DNA of 64,000 nt from Empedobacter falsenii (lineage in GTDB: Bacteria > Bacteroidota > Bacteroidia > Flavobacteriales > Weeksellaceae). The notes beneath the pieces were generated by a model. That model had not been told where the DNA came from. It worked only from the letters and a program-made list of their open reading frames with translations, and searched no databases. Below are positions 51,358 to 61,900 of the stretch, one piece after another. The stretch is from positions 2,606,001-2,670,000 of the forward strand of contig NZ_CP040908.1 in the NCBI RefSeq assembly GCF_013488205.1. The letters are read 5' to 3'. Made by a program: the position numbers and the translations under genes. Position 1 is the first letter of the stretch; the number at the start of each line of letters is the position of its first letter.

Positions 51358-53226
51358 TTATTTCTTTTTCATTAAAACTTCTTTCAGAGATTCTGTTTTT
51401 ATTTTCTCAAAAAACTGTTTCAATTCATTGTATTTATCCGCTTCATAAACACCTTCTGGCAATAAAAATTGAATTGCTAACGTGAATTGTCCATCTTTTA
51501 CTTTAGCTTCTTCATAATATTCTAAACCAAGCTCAGTTTTGTGATGCGCTTTGTATTTTTCATCAATTATCATTTCGTAACCATCTGGAATTTTAGATTT
51601 TACCTGAATATTAAATAAATAAGGATAATTAAATTCTATTTTGCGTTGACGATTGGTATCGTCAAAAGTATATTGTTTTAGAAATTCGCGCAAAGGATTA
51701 ATAAATGTATAAAATGGAGCATTCGGAATTACAGTTTTTGCTTTATAGTTTTTAACGTAAGAATCGGTTTCGAAAATCGTTTTATCATTAATCTCTTCGT
51801 CCAAACGTACATCTAAAGATTCAGTCAAATATCTATTCAAAACTTTTTTTTCTTCTACATCATTATCATAAAAATAACCATTGAATTTGTCTTTACGATA
51901 GAGAACTAAATTTCCATTATTCATAAAATCATACTTTAATGATGATTCATAATAAGACAATTTTTGATTCAACTTTACAAAAGAAGCTTCACCTTTTTTG
52001 ATGACAATTCCGTGATAATTAAACACGTCTAAAGGTCCAAATTCGATTTGCTCTTTATTTAATTTCGAAGCATCTAAAATAATATTTGAAGCGCCATTAT
52101 TCAATTTCACAACTGTTAAAACAGAATTGAATTGATTGACAATTGGATAAGAAAACAAAATTTGTCCGTGATGACGACTACTAAACATAACCATCGAAGT
52201 TTCGAAACCTTTGGCTGTTAAAATTTCATTCAATAAAAGATTCATATCTGCCGTAGAACCAGACTTTTCTTTCAATAAAGTTTTATTTGAACGCGTTGGA
52301 ATAATTCCATAAAATCTGTTCCATTTTACATTTGAATCAATATATTCAATCACATTTTTCAAAGTTTCTACCTCATCTTTTCCATTCGGAATATTTTGCG
52401 CTAAATCTCTGATTGCAGAAGGATTTCGATACAAATCATATTGTGCATTTATATCTTGAATCAAATCTCTCCACGCGTTCATCGTAGTTTTTTTTGCACC
52501 ATCTGTATGATAAGTAGCAGCCTGTATTTTGATACGTTCACTTTGATCTTCAGGATTATAAACGTATTTTAATTGATTATAACTTTGGATATTATGTAAT
52601 AACCACTCCGTTGAACTTGATTTACCTTTATACTTTGTATTCAAACCATCACCAATTGTAATAATCGAATAGGTACCATAAGCTTGATTATTTAATCGAA
52701 ACTTGCTCGAAAGCGTTGGTATATCGTGTTGAAAATTCCACGCATCAATAGAAAAATTATGTTCGCTACTTTTGATATAAGTATACTCGATAATAGAACC
52801 AACTTTTACGTTTGGAAAAGTGAAACGTTTTGCAGCATACAATTCATTTAGAGAAACATCAAAAATCTCTTTCTCATCAATCGGAGTCATTTGCTCTACT
52901 CCATTTACAATATTAATTGTACCTCCCTTAATTCCGCTTATAGATTCATTTCTATTCTTGCTGTAATAATTCAGTTGTATATTTGCTTCATCAAGTCCTT
53001 TATCAGTCAGAATTTTGATTCTTCGTTTTACAGTCAAATAATAATTAGACGAAGTTAAATCCATTTTTCCTTCTTCTGAAAGAATAACAGCATCTGCATT
53101 TTTCTCGAAAGGAACTTGAGTTAAATTAATTTCTTGCTCCGAAATTTTTCCGAATTTTAAATCTTTCGATTGCGCATTTGTATATAATGCAATAAATAAA
53201 AAGAGTAAAGTAATTTTTAATTTCAT
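51358..53226 (-). CDS. DUF3857/transglutaminase-like exported protein, copy 1
   Basis: 622 residues from the ATG at 53226, which gives a clean signal peptide (KITLLFLFIALYTNAQ); the ATG 39 bp upstream would add a non-signal leader. DUF3857 and transglutaminase-like regions as in copy 2 (GSIIEYTYIKSSEHNFSIDA; TLKNVIEYIDSNVKWNRFYG; GSTADMNLLLNEILTAKGF). The position of the usual catalytic Cys is Ala/Thr-like (SGSTADMN), so catalysis is doubtful. Periplasmic or secreted. Function unknown. Confidence 0.83.
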   Translation of the reverse strand: MKLKITLLFLFIALYTNAQSKDLKFGKISEQEINLTQVPFEKNADAVILSEEGKMDLTSSNYYLTVKRRIKILTDKGLDEANIQLNYYSKNRNESISGIKGGTINIVNGVEQMTPIDEKEIFDVSLNELYAAKRFTFPNVKVGSIIEYTYIKSSEHNFSIDAWNFQHDIPTLSSKFRLNNQAYGTYSIITIGDGLNTKYKGKSSSTEWLLHNIQSYNQLKYVYNPEDQSERIKIQAATYHTDGAKKTTMNAWRDLIQDINAQYDLYRNPSAIRDLAQNIPNGKDEVETLKNVIEYIDSNVKWNRFYGIIPTRSNKTLLKEKSGSTADMNLLLNEILTAKGFETSMVMFSSRHHGQILFSYPIVNQFNSVLTVVKLNNGASNIILDASKLNKEQIEFGPLDVFNYHGIVIKKGEASFVKLNQKLSYYESSLKYDFMNNGNLVLYRKDKFNGYFYDNDVEEKKVLNRYLTESLDVRLDEEINDKTIFETDSYVKNYKAKTVIPNAPFYTFINPLREFLKQYTFDDTNRQRKIEFNYPYLFNIQVKSKIPDGYEMIIDEKYKAHHKTELGLEYYEEAKVKDGQFTLAIQFLLPEGVYEADKYNELKQFFEKIKTESLKEVLMKKK

Positions 53227-53296
53227 TTCAATTTGTAATTCCTGCAAAAGTACGATACGCAACAAGATATAAAGAATAATCTAAATAAAATTTTGG

Positions 53297-54187
53297 TTAC
53301 TTTTCTATCAATTCCTCCAACGCTTTTTCTAAGGTAGGATATTGAAATTCGAAACCTGTTTCTTGAATTTTAGTTGCATCAATTCGAGTACCTTTCAAAA
53401 CTAAATCACTCATTTGTCCTAATACTAATTTCATTACAAAAGCAGGAATATTTGGCATAAAAAACGGTTTATTCATTTTTGTCGCTAACATATGATTGAA
53501 TTCTGAATGATTAATATTTTCTGGTGATGAAGCATTATAATTTCCATTCATTTTTTCATCTTCAACAGCTTGCGCATAAATCTGTAACAAATCCGTAATA
53601 TGTATCCAAGGCATCCATTGTTTTCCGTCACCAAGATTTGCTCCTACGCCAAGTTGAATAGGTTTTTTCAATAATTTGAAACCTTCGCCATTCTTTGCCA
53701 AAACCAACGAAGTTCTAAGACAAACCACTCTCGCTCCTATTTTTTCGAACTGATAAGCAGCATTTTCCCATGCGACACAAACTTTACCTAAAAAATCAAT
53801 ATTCGGTTCATCAGACTCTTTGAAAATCTTGTTCGAAGTAATTTGTCCATAATAAGCTGTTCCAGACGCGGAGATAAAAAATTTCAAATCAATATTCAAT
53901 TTTTTGACATACTCAAAAAGTAAATTCGCTGTATCAACTCTACTCGAAAAAATTTCTTTTTTGTAAGAATTTGTCCATCTTTTCGCAATTAAGCTTCCAG
54001 CCAAATGAATAATTCCATCCAAATTTTCAAAAACTTTTTCATCAATTGTATCTTTATCCCAATGATAAAAAGGATGTTCAATCTGTTTTTCTCTTGTCAA
54101 AATGCGAACTTGATGTCCATTTTCAATTAAAATCTTCGTTAATTCTGAACCAATTAATCCACTTCCACCAGTCAATAGAATATTCAT
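53297..54187 (-). CDS. TIGR01777 family SDR epimerase
   Basis: 296 residues. NAD(P)-binding GGSGLIGSELTK near the N terminus, DGIIHLAGSLIAKRWTNSYK, SASGTAYYG (Ser/Tyr catalytic region), and the C-terminal DUF1731 extension (PAFVMKLVLGQMSDLVLKGT). This group is widespread and of unknown substrate; homologues have been linked to cell division in cyanobacteria and humans have SDR39U1. Divergent from the ion channel gene. Confidence 0.92.
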   Translation of the reverse strand: MNILLTGGSGLIGSELTKILIENGHQVRILTREKQIEHPFYHWDKDTIDEKVFENLDGIIHLAGSLIAKRWTNSYKKEIFSSRVDTANLLFEYVKKLNIDLKFFISASGTAYYGQITSNKIFKESDEPNIDFLGKVCVAWENAAYQFEKIGARVVCLRTSLVLAKNGEGFKLLKKPIQLGVGANLGDGKQWMPWIHITDLLQIYAQAVEDEKMNGNYNASSPENINHSEFNHMLATKMNKPFFMPNIPAFVMKLVLGQMSDLVLKGTRIDATKIQETGFEFQYPTLEKALEELIEK

Positions 54188-54232
54188 ACTAAAATTTTTT
54201 CCTAATTTAGCTCATTCCAAAAATATAAACCA

Positions 54233-55108
54233 ATGTTTAAAGGTAGATTTCCTTATCTAAAAAGAATGGGGGCTGATGAAGAAAAGAAGCTAAAACAAAA
54301 AATATTCGATATAGTTTTTGAAGCTGATACACCTTATGGAAAACTTTTTGATATCTCGTTATTACTTTTAATTTTATTAAGTGTAGGTTTGGTTATGTTG
54401 GAGTCTATTCCAGCAATTAATGCGAGACACCATACAGTTTTAGTATCTTTAGAATGGATTTTAACGTTTTTGTTCACTATAGAATATTTATTAAGAATCT
54501 ACTGTGTTAAAAATCGTTGGCGATATATTTTTAGTTTTTATGGAGTTATTGATTTATTGTCTATTTTACCATTTTATCTTGGTTTAGTTTTACCTACAAG
54601 TAAGTACCTAGCAAGTATTCGTATTTTAAGATTGCTACGTATTTTCAGAATTTTTAACCTTACACGATTTACACGTGGGAAAAATGTGTTGGTGTTAGGG
54701 CTGAAAGAAAGTAAAGATAAAATCATCGTTTTCTTATCATTTGTAGTATTAATTGTTGTTGTAATTGGCTCGATCATGTATATGGTGGAACATGATCATC
54801 CCGAATCTGGTTTTACAAGTATACCTATTAGTATTTATTGGGCAATTGTCACTTTAACAACAGTAGGTTATGGTGATATTTCTCCTGTCACTGGTTTGGG
54901 ACAATTTTTAGCATCTGTTGTTATGATTATAGGTTATGGTGTAATTGCTGTTCCCACAAGTATTGTAACAATGGAAATGAATAAAGCGGCTAGACACAAA
55001 GAAGACATTCCTACAAACACACAAAGATGCCGCAATTGTGGCGATGACTATCACCTAGATGGTGCTATTTATTGCAAAACCTGCGGTCATCTTTTAAATG
55101 AGCCTTAA
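54233..55108 (+). CDS. Voltage-gated-type potassium channel with C-terminal zinc ribbon
   Basis: 291 residues. Six transmembrane segments: S4 has regularly spaced arginines (SIRILRLLRIFRIFNLTRF, about 120-140) and the pore has the selectivity filter TTVGYGD (about 210-216). The last 40 residues after the S6 helix carry two CxxC-type pairs (RCRNCGDD and CKTCGHLL), a zinc ribbon. Expected to be a K+ channel in the inner membrane; the ribbon may sense metal or redox state or aid assembly. Its last 4 bp overlap the end of the convergent BrkB gene. Confidence 0.92.
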   Translation: MFKGRFPYLKRMGADEEKKLKQKIFDIVFEADTPYGKLFDISLLLLILLSVGLVMLESIPAINARHHTVLVSLEWILTFLFTIEYLLRIYCVKNRWRYIFSFYGVIDLLSILPFYLGLVLPTSKYLASIRILRLLRIFRIFNLTRFTRGKNVLVLGLKESKDKIIVFLSFVVLIVVVIGSIMYMVEHDHPESGFTSIPISIYWAIVTLTTVGYGDISPVTGLGQFLASVVMIIGYGVIAVPTSIVTMEMNKAARHKEDIPTNTQRCRNCGDDYHLDGAIYCKTCGHLLNEP

Positions 55109-56076
55109 AATTTATCCAAATTAATAAATCGATTATTGTCGATATGATTAACGTATTCGTAATTTTTGGTGTAATTAATTGACATGTTCAATTCATAGCC
55201 AACTAACATCAAAATCACATTGATGTATACAAAAATCATCATAATCATCACTAATCCAAGCGATCCATACAACAAATCAATGTTTGTAAAATAACTTAAA
55301 TACGAATTAAAACCAATCACAGTTAACAAGAACAAAACTGAAGTCAAAATAGCACCAGGTAAAACTGTACTACGCGATTTTTTGTGATTTGGTCCGAAAT
55401 AATACAACATACACATCGAAACAAAGTAGAAAAGAAATACCGAAAAATAGTTGATTAAATACGAAAACTGTCCAAGTTTACTTAGGAATGAAACGTTGGT
55501 TAAGTATTTCCAAATAATTGATGTCGAATACGATAAAAACACTTGCAATACAATAAATGCGGTGAAAAATAATGTCAAAATTATCGAAATCATTCTCGAT
55601 TTTGAGTTTTTGCGTTTCACATAAACATCTTGATACGAGACATTAAATCCATTAATAATCCCCTGTATTCCATTTGATGACATAAAAATTGTAATCAAAA
55701 TCAAGAAATAATTCACTTTACGTTTTCCTTGTACAGCCGTCGTTTTATCAATATACGAAATCACTTCGTTACTCACATGTTTAGGTAAAAGTTGAGGAAG
55801 AAGTTGTGTAAATAATAGATTTTTTATTTCTTGATAATAAACCAAATGTGGCAAAATACTAAACAAAAAAAGCAAAAATGGAAACATACTAAAAAATAAA
55901 ATCCAAGAAACTGCTGCCGAACGCAACGGAAAATTACCTTTCATAACGCGAATCCAAAAAACTTTCAAGAAATCATATACCGTGATGCCCGTATTTTTGT
56001 TCATCAATTTTGTTTTCGACCAATCTCGAAAATAATTTATTCCTGTATATGTTTTAAAATCTTGTAGAATGCGCAT
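55105..56076 (-). CDS. YihY/BrkB family membrane protein
   Basis: 323 residues. Hydrophobic segments at about 55-80, 120-150, 165-190, 205-225, 235-260 and 275-295, with the family motif SAAVSWILFFSMFPFLLFL near the first helix and a GSLGLVMIMMIFVYINVILMLVG end. YihY proteins are conserved inner-membrane proteins of unknown biochemical function. The ATG at 56076 sits under a plus-strand -7 box that serves rlmH, so the two divergent transcription units share about 30 bp. Confidence 0.9.
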   Translation of the reverse strand: MRILQDFKTYTGINYFRDWSKTKLMNKNTGITVYDFLKVFWIRVMKGNFPLRSAAVSWILFFSMFPFLLFLFSILPHLVYYQEIKNLLFTQLLPQLLPKHVSNEVISYIDKTTAVQGKRKVNYFLILITIFMSSNGIQGIINGFNVSYQDVYVKRKNSKSRMISIILTLFFTAFIVLQVFLSYSTSIIWKYLTNVSFLSKLGQFSYLINYFSVFLFYFVSMCMLYYFGPNHKKSRSTVLPGAILTSVLFLLTVIGFNSYLSYFTNIDLLYGSLGLVMIMMIFVYINVILMLVGYELNMSINYTKNYEYVNHIDNNRFINLDKF

Positions 56077-56083
56077 ATTTTTG
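56076..56083 (+). promoter_or_regulatory. -7 box of rlmH
   Basis: TATTTTTG; a second box TAATTTTG at 56094-56101 is too close to the ATG at 56103 to be used for a leadered transcript. Confidence 0.5.
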
Positions 56084-56102
56084 TCTCAATAAATAATTTT
56101 GA

Positions 56103-56576
56103 ATGAATATTACGACCATTTGTATCGGTAAAACAGACGAAAAAGCCATCGAAATGCTATTACAAAAGTATGAAAATCGATTGCCTTCGCACATTAATTA
56201 TCAAAGAATTGAAATTCCTGACATCAAAAATCGTAAAAATTTGTCCGAAATTCAACAAAAACAAAAAGAAGCTGAGCAAATTTTGAGTAAAATCGTCAAT
56301 ACAGATTTTGTGATCATTTTGGATGAAAAAGGGAAACAGCCTACTTCGAAGCAATTTGCAGATGATATTCAGAATTACATGAATCAATCTGTCAAAAATC
56401 TTGTCTTTGTGATTGGTGGCCCTTATGGTTTTGACGAATCTGTTTATAATCGTGGAAATAAAAAAATGTCTTTATCCAATATGACGTTTACGCATCAAAT
56501 GGTTCGCTTATTTTTGACAGAGCAAATTTACCGAGGATTTAGTATATTGCAGGGTAAACCTTATCATCATGAATAA
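56103..56576 (+). CDS. rlmH: 23S rRNA (pseudouridine1915-N3)-methyltransferase RlmH
   Basis: 157 residues, the normal length. SPOUT-fold signature: FVIGGPYGFDE (knot), MSLSNMTFTHQMVRLFLTEQ and the C-terminal ILQGKPYHHE. It methylates 23S rRNA helix 69 using SAM. First gene of an overlapping run; its end overlaps the CPBP protease gene by 8 bp. Confidence 0.96.
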   Translation: MNITTICIGKTDEKAIEMLLQKYENRLPSHINYQRIEIPDIKNRKNLSEIQQKQKEAEQILSKIVNTDFVIILDEKGKQPTSKQFADDIQNYMNQSVKNLVFVIGGPYGFDESVYNRGNKKMSLSNMTFTHQMVRLFLTEQIYRGFSILQGKPYHHE

Positions 56577-57402
56577 CACCTCTCCGTTTGAAGAATTTGT
56601 TCCAAAGCAAGAAAATAAACTAAGTTTTGGCATTGGAAAAGCACTTTTATATAGCGCGATTGCAGTGATTATGATGCAATTTGCTGGCGGAATTGTGTCT
56701 GCTCCAGCACTTTTTTACAAACCGCTTAATCACTTACTTTTACCGTTAGGATTTTTAACAGGAACGGTTTGCGCAATTGTTATTTTATTGATGTTGACAC
56801 AAACTAAATTTGCATCAATTTTAAAAGATATCAAACATTCTTTTACACCAATTCAGCTCATATTATCAGTAGCTTGTTGGTTATTTCTTTTGCCTTTAGC
56901 CGAAGTTGCAACAAGTTTAATTCCGACAACTGGACCTTTAGAAGAAATCTATAAAATTTTTCAAGCTTCTTTTGAAATGATGTTAGATTACAAAATCGCT
57001 GGGTTTGTTATGATTTGTATTTTGGCTCCAATTTTCGAAGAAATTATTTTTAGAGGAATAATCTTGAAAGGAATGCTAAACTTCAATGTAAATCCTACTA
57101 CTGCAATATTAATCAATGGATTTATTTTTGGATGTGCACACATGAATCCTTGGCAATTTATAGGCGCTGGACTTTTAGGAATCATTTTTGGAATAGTTTA
57201 TTATCGTACAAAATCGTTGTTTTTGCCCATGTTATTACATTTCTTAAACAACACTCTTTCTTACTCTTTAATGCTAATGCAGGGCGATATGGAAGGCGAA
57301 GTTTTTGCGCAAAGAGATTATTTATTAATTGGAGGAATGACACTTATCGGAATTTTATCTGTCTATTTATTAATCAAAAAAACAGAACAAAAAACAATAT
57401 AA
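56569..57402 (+). CDS. CPBP family intramembrane glutamic endopeptidase
   Basis: 277 residues, eight or so hydrophobic segments. Active-site motifs: EEIIFRG (about residue 162) and FIFGCAHMNPWQF, then a third motif near LLHFLNN. CPBP (Rce1-like) proteases cleave within or near the membrane; in bacteria many process or protect against peptides. Overlaps rlmH by 8 bp and abuts rdgB without a gap. Confidence 0.92.
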   Translation: MNNTSPFEEFVPKQENKLSFGIGKALLYSAIAVIMMQFAGGIVSAPALFYKPLNHLLLPLGFLTGTVCAIVILLMLTQTKFASILKDIKHSFTPIQLILSVACWLFLLPLAEVATSLIPTTGPLEEIYKIFQASFEMMLDYKIAGFVMICILAPIFEEIIFRGIILKGMLNFNVNPTTAILINGFIFGCAHMNPWQFIGAGLLGIIFGIVYYRTKSLFLPMLLHFLNNTLSYSLMLMQGDMEGEVFAQRDYLLIGGMTLIGILSVYLLIKKTEQKTI

Positions 57403-57984
57403 ATGGAATTAATTTTTGCCACACATAACAACAATAAAGTAAAAGAAGTTACAAAAATGTTGCCTTCTTACCTATCGATGAAATCGTTGACTGATATTAA
57501 TTTCTTTGATGAAATTGAAGAAACTGGAACAACTTTCGAAGAAAATGCACAACTGAAAGCGAAAACTATTTTCGATAAAACTGGAAAAAATATCTTTGCA
57601 GATGATTCTGGATTAGTGATAGAAGCGTTAGATGGCGCACCTGGTGTATATTCTGCTCGATATGCTGGTACAGGAAAAGACGAAGATAATATTGCAAAAG
57701 CGTTGAAAGAATTGGAAGGAAAAACGAATCGGAAAGCGTATTTTATTTCTATTTTCTGTTTAATTTTGGATGGAAAGGAATATTTTTTCGAAGGTCGAGT
57801 AAACGGAACTATTGCAACTGAAATTATGGGTGACAATGGTTTTGGCTACGATCCAATTTTTATTCCTGATGGTTTTTCAAAATCTTTTGCGCAAATGTCT
57901 CCAGAAGAAAAAAATGCAATTAGCCACCGAGGAAAAGCTGTCGAAAAATTAAACGATTTTTTAACTAATCTAAACGTAAATTGA
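57403..57984 (+). CDS. rdgB: Non-canonical purine NTP pyrophosphatase (RdgB/HAM1)
   Basis: 193 residues: FATHNNNKVKEV at the start, ADDSGLVIEALDGAPGVYSA, and GFGYDPIFIP with the SHRGKA end. It hydrolyses dITP/XTP to the monophosphate, cleaning the nucleotide pool. Starts immediately after the CPBP stop, and its stop overlaps the rnz start (TTGA). Confidence 0.95.
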   Translation: MELIFATHNNNKVKEVTKMLPSYLSMKSLTDINFFDEIEETGTTFEENAQLKAKTIFDKTGKNIFADDSGLVIEALDGAPGVYSARYAGTGKDEDNIAKALKELEGKTNRKAYFISIFCLILDGKEYFFEGRVNGTIATEIMGDNGFGYDPIFIPDGFSKSFAQMSPEEKNAISHRGKAVEKLNDFLTNLNVN

Positions 57985-58904
57985 GTTTACAACTAACAAT
58001 ATTAGGATTTAATTCGGCATTACCAACGGCTTTCACGCATCCAACCGCTCAATTATTAAACATCGCAGAACGCTATTTTTTGATTGATTGCGGAGAAGGA
58101 ACACAAGTACAATTGCGAAAAGCGAAGGCAAAATTCAACCGAATAAATCACATTTTTATATCGCATTTGCACGGCGATCATGTTTTTGGATTGATTGGAT
58201 TAATTTCTACACTTCAATTACTTGGTCGCGATATGCCTTTGTACATCCATGGTCCGAAAGGAATTGAGGAATTTATTACGACACAATTACGTTTAACAGA
58301 ATCTAATAATTCATTCGAGATTATTTTCAATGAATTACATACAAAAGAATCTGTTTTAGTTTTTGAAGATGATAAAGTTGAAGTGTATTCTATTCCGCTA
58401 AATCACCGAGTTTATACAAATGGTTATCTTTTTCGAGAAAAACCAAAACCTCGAAAATTGAACATGGATACAATTGAAGAATTTCCTGAAATTGAAATCT
58501 GCGATTATCAAAATTTGAAAAATGGAAAAGATTTTATGTTAGAATCTGGAGAAATAATTCCGAATGATTATTTAACGTTTGATGCTCAAAAATCTTTGAG
58601 TTACGCATTTTGTTCAGACACAAAATATAAACCAGATATTGTTCCAATTATAAAAGGTGTCGATTTGTTGTATCACGAATCAACATTTTTACACGAATTG
58701 AAAGATTTAGCGGTTTACACAGGGCATACAACTGCAAAAGAAGCTGGAATGATTGCGAAACAAGCCAATGTAAAAAAATTAATTTTAGGTCATTTCTCTA
58801 ATCGTTATCACGATTATAAACCTTTGTTAATAGAAGCGCAAGAAGAATTTACGAATACCGCTTTACCAGAATTGTTAAAAACTATAAAAATTGAAAGTCT
58901 CTAA
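57981..58904 (+). CDS. rnz: Ribonuclease Z
   Basis: 307 residues, TTG start overlapping the rdgB stop by four bases. Metallo-beta-lactamase fold with metal ligands in SHLHGDHVFGL (residues about 60-66), LIDCGEGTQVQ and the YTGHTTAKEAG and LGHFSNRYHD loops. It processes tRNA 3' ends; none of the tRNAs in this window encodes CCA, which fits a need for 3' trimming before CCA addition. Terminator follows. Confidence 0.95.
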   Translation: MSLQLTILGFNSALPTAFTHPTAQLLNIAERYFLIDCGEGTQVQLRKAKAKFNRINHIFISHLHGDHVFGLIGLISTLQLLGRDMPLYIHGPKGIEEFITTQLRLTESNNSFEIIFNELHTKESVLVFEDDKVEVYSIPLNHRVYTNGYLFREKPKPRKLNMDTIEEFPEIEICDYQNLKNGKDFMLESGEIIPNDYLTFDAQKSLSYAFCSDTKYKPDIVPIIKGVDLLYHESTFLHELKDLAVYTGHTTAKEAGMIAKQANVKKLILGHFSNRYHDYKPLLIEAQEEFTNTALPELLKTIKIESL

Positions 58905-58913
58905 TCAAAATAT

Positions 58914-58950
58914 AAAAAAATCCGTTCGATAGTCGAACGGATTTTTTTTG
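58914..58950. terminator. Bidirectional terminator between rnz and sbcC
   Basis: AAAAAAATCCGTTCGA with TCGAACGGATTTTTTT around a three-base loop; long runs on both sides. Confidence 0.9.
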
Positions 58951-58951
58951 T

Positions 58952-61900
58952 TTACGAAACAACTTCTATCAAACTGCCTTTTTCTTCATCTTTTGTAATT
59001 TGAAGCGCAACTGGAATTCGATCTTTTAACTCATCAACATGAGAAATAATACCGACAATTCGGTTCTCTTTTTGCAAACTCATCAGCGTTTCAAACACAA
59101 TATTTACCGCATCTGCATCTTGCGTTCCAAAACCTTCATCAATAAAAAAGAAGTTTTTTTCTGACTTCGCATTCGTTTGCACACTTTCTGCCAAAGCCAA
59201 AGCCAAACTCAAAGAAACTTGGAAAGATTGCCCTCCAGAAAGTGTTTTCACACTACGTGAACGACCTTCATTCAAATAATCTATAATCTCAAAATCATTA
59301 TTGTCATTCATTTGTAAACTCAATTGATTTCTTGTCATTCGATGAAATCTCACATTTGCGTTATCACATAATTGTTTCAAATAAATTGACGAAACATATT
59401 GCACAAATCCTGCTGAATTAAACAAATTTCGCATCGTTTGTAAATTCGTCGCTCGTTTTTGCAATTTTTCCAATTCAATTAACAAATCTTTCTTTTCAGC
59501 AAAAGATTTATTCAATCGTTCAATTTCAGTTTTTGTTTTTGTTACAATTTCGGTCGCTTCTTTTAATTGATTTGTTACAAAAATTAATTTTTCTTCTTGT
59601 GTTTTATAAATCATTTCATCAAAAGAAACATCCGCTAATTTCTGCTCTAATTCATGAATTGAACTTTTCAAAGTTTCGAACAAAATTCTAAAATCTTCTA
59701 ATTCTTTTCTTATTTGAAAAACATTAAATTGCTGATTTAAAATCAATTGAACTTCTTCAATATTTTGTATTTGATATTTTTCTAAAGCTTTTTCTATTTG
59801 ATTTTGATTAATAGCCAATTCTTCTTTCAAATCAATGATTTGTTTTTCAACTAATTCGATTGAAGTCTTCTGAGAAGCCAATTTCGGATTTAATTGATTT
59901 AAATTTTCTGTAAATTGAATATAATTTTGTTCAATTTTCGCATTACTAAGTTTTAAATCATTCAAATTCTGTAGCACATTTTCTGTTGTTTGATTTTTAA
60001 AATCTTCAAAATTCAATACTTTTAAATTTGCTTGATTTTGCTTGATTTGCGAAGCTTTTTCAGTTTCTTCTAATCTAAATTTTTCTAAAGCATTTTTATA
60101 TTTTTCAACAGATTGACGTTCTTTTTCTAAAGTTTCGCGAAAAGTTTCAATCTCTTTATTTTTATCCGAAATTGTTTTATCCAAAGCAATAGCTGCTTTC
60201 TTTTTTTCTTCAAACAATTCAACATTTTTCGAATCAAAATCTTTCCAAACAAACAAATTCAAATGATTTTCTTGTTCAATTTTTAACGCATTCAAAGCTT
60301 GATTTTCTTGTTCAATTTGTTTTTCAACAAACTGTTTTTGATCAATAATTTTCTGAATTTCATTTTGCTTTTTCTGGAGTAATTTCAGCTTTTCTTCAAT
60401 TTGATTTAATTCATTATCTACAACTTCAAATTTCGTTGAAACATCATCAATCTCAACAATATTCGGATGTTCTAATGCACCACAAAGCGGACAAGATTCG
60501 CCTTCATGTAAATTATGTGCAAAATGCGCCAACTTTTGCTGAACTTCTAATTCATTTTTCTGTTTTTCAATTGATTTTTTAGTTGATTCAAGTTTTTGAA
60601 ATTCAGAATTAAACCAATTTTCAAAACTTGAAATCTCAATATTTTCAGTTTTTAATTGAGTTTCAAAAACATTAATTTGATGCTTTTGTTCTTCTATTTT
60701 AGATTGTTGTTTCTGAATAGATTGTTGCAAATTTTGATTCTGAACAAACCAATTTCCAACTTCAATCAAAGTCTGAGAATCTATTTTTGACTTAGCTAAA
60801 GTTTTGACTTCTTTTTCAGATGATTTGATTGAAGCTTCAATTTTTTGTTCATTCTTCTGAACCTCTTCAACTTCTCTCAAACCTTTTGCTGTTCTTGCTT
60901 TTAACTTTTCTATCTCCTCTGAAAAAGTTAAAATTTGAACTATTAATTCTAAATCTGTTTCTTCTTTTCGTTTTATTGGTAAAGTTTCATAATCAGTTTT
61001 TATCGCTTCAATTTGGTTAGAAATTTCTTTGATTTGATTTTCGATTAAAGTCAATTGTTTTTGCTGATTCTCAACTGAAATTGACTTTTCTTCAATCTGA
61101 TTTGAAACTTTTTTATGATTTTCTAAAAGTTGAGCAAACGCATTAAAAATCAATTCATAGCGCTCAATTTCAACTTTTCGTTGATCCATTTGATCTTTCT
61201 GAACTGAAACTTTTTCAAAATCATTTTTTTTTTGTTTTAACGTCTCAAAATCTGATTTCAACGCTTTTAAACGTTGAAATGATTCATTCATTTGATTATA
61301 TTCTTCTTGAACTTGATTGGTAACTTTTGTTTGTTCAATCAAATTTTCTTCAAGCTCTTTTATTCTTTCTTCCGAAACTTCTTCAAAACCAGATAATTTT
61401 CCTTCAAGCTGATTCAAATTCGTTAAATTTTGAGAATTTAAAGCCGCAACTTTATCTTGTAAATCATAACGATGAAGTCCAAAAATCTCCTTCATCATTT
61501 GTGTTCGATCTTTTGCGCCCAACTCAATAAATTCCTTGAATTGTCCTTGCGGAATAATAATTGTTCGTTTGAAATTTTCGTAACTCAAACCGATTATTTC
61601 CTCTGCTTTTGAATGATTAAGCGGAATCCATTCATTGTCTTTTTGTTCATAAAAAACAACTATTGGCGATTTTACATCTTCAAAACGTTTCGAATTTCGT
61701 TTAAATTCGCGCGTCGCTCTGAATAATTTTTGTTCAAAATTGTAGAAATCAAACTCTATATATGACAAATTCGATTTCAAATTCATCATATTATAGGCGC
61801 GTTTATCTTTAGAATTTAGACGTTCGGTTTCACCATATAAAACGTACATAATCGCTTCCAAAATTGACGATTTCCCTGAACCTACATTCCCGAAAATTCC

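Noticed and set aside
57132-57428. 98-codon plus-strand frame overlapping the CPBP protease gene
   Set aside because: It is a frame-shifted shadow; the CPBP frame has all catalytic motifs and couples with rlmH and rdgB.
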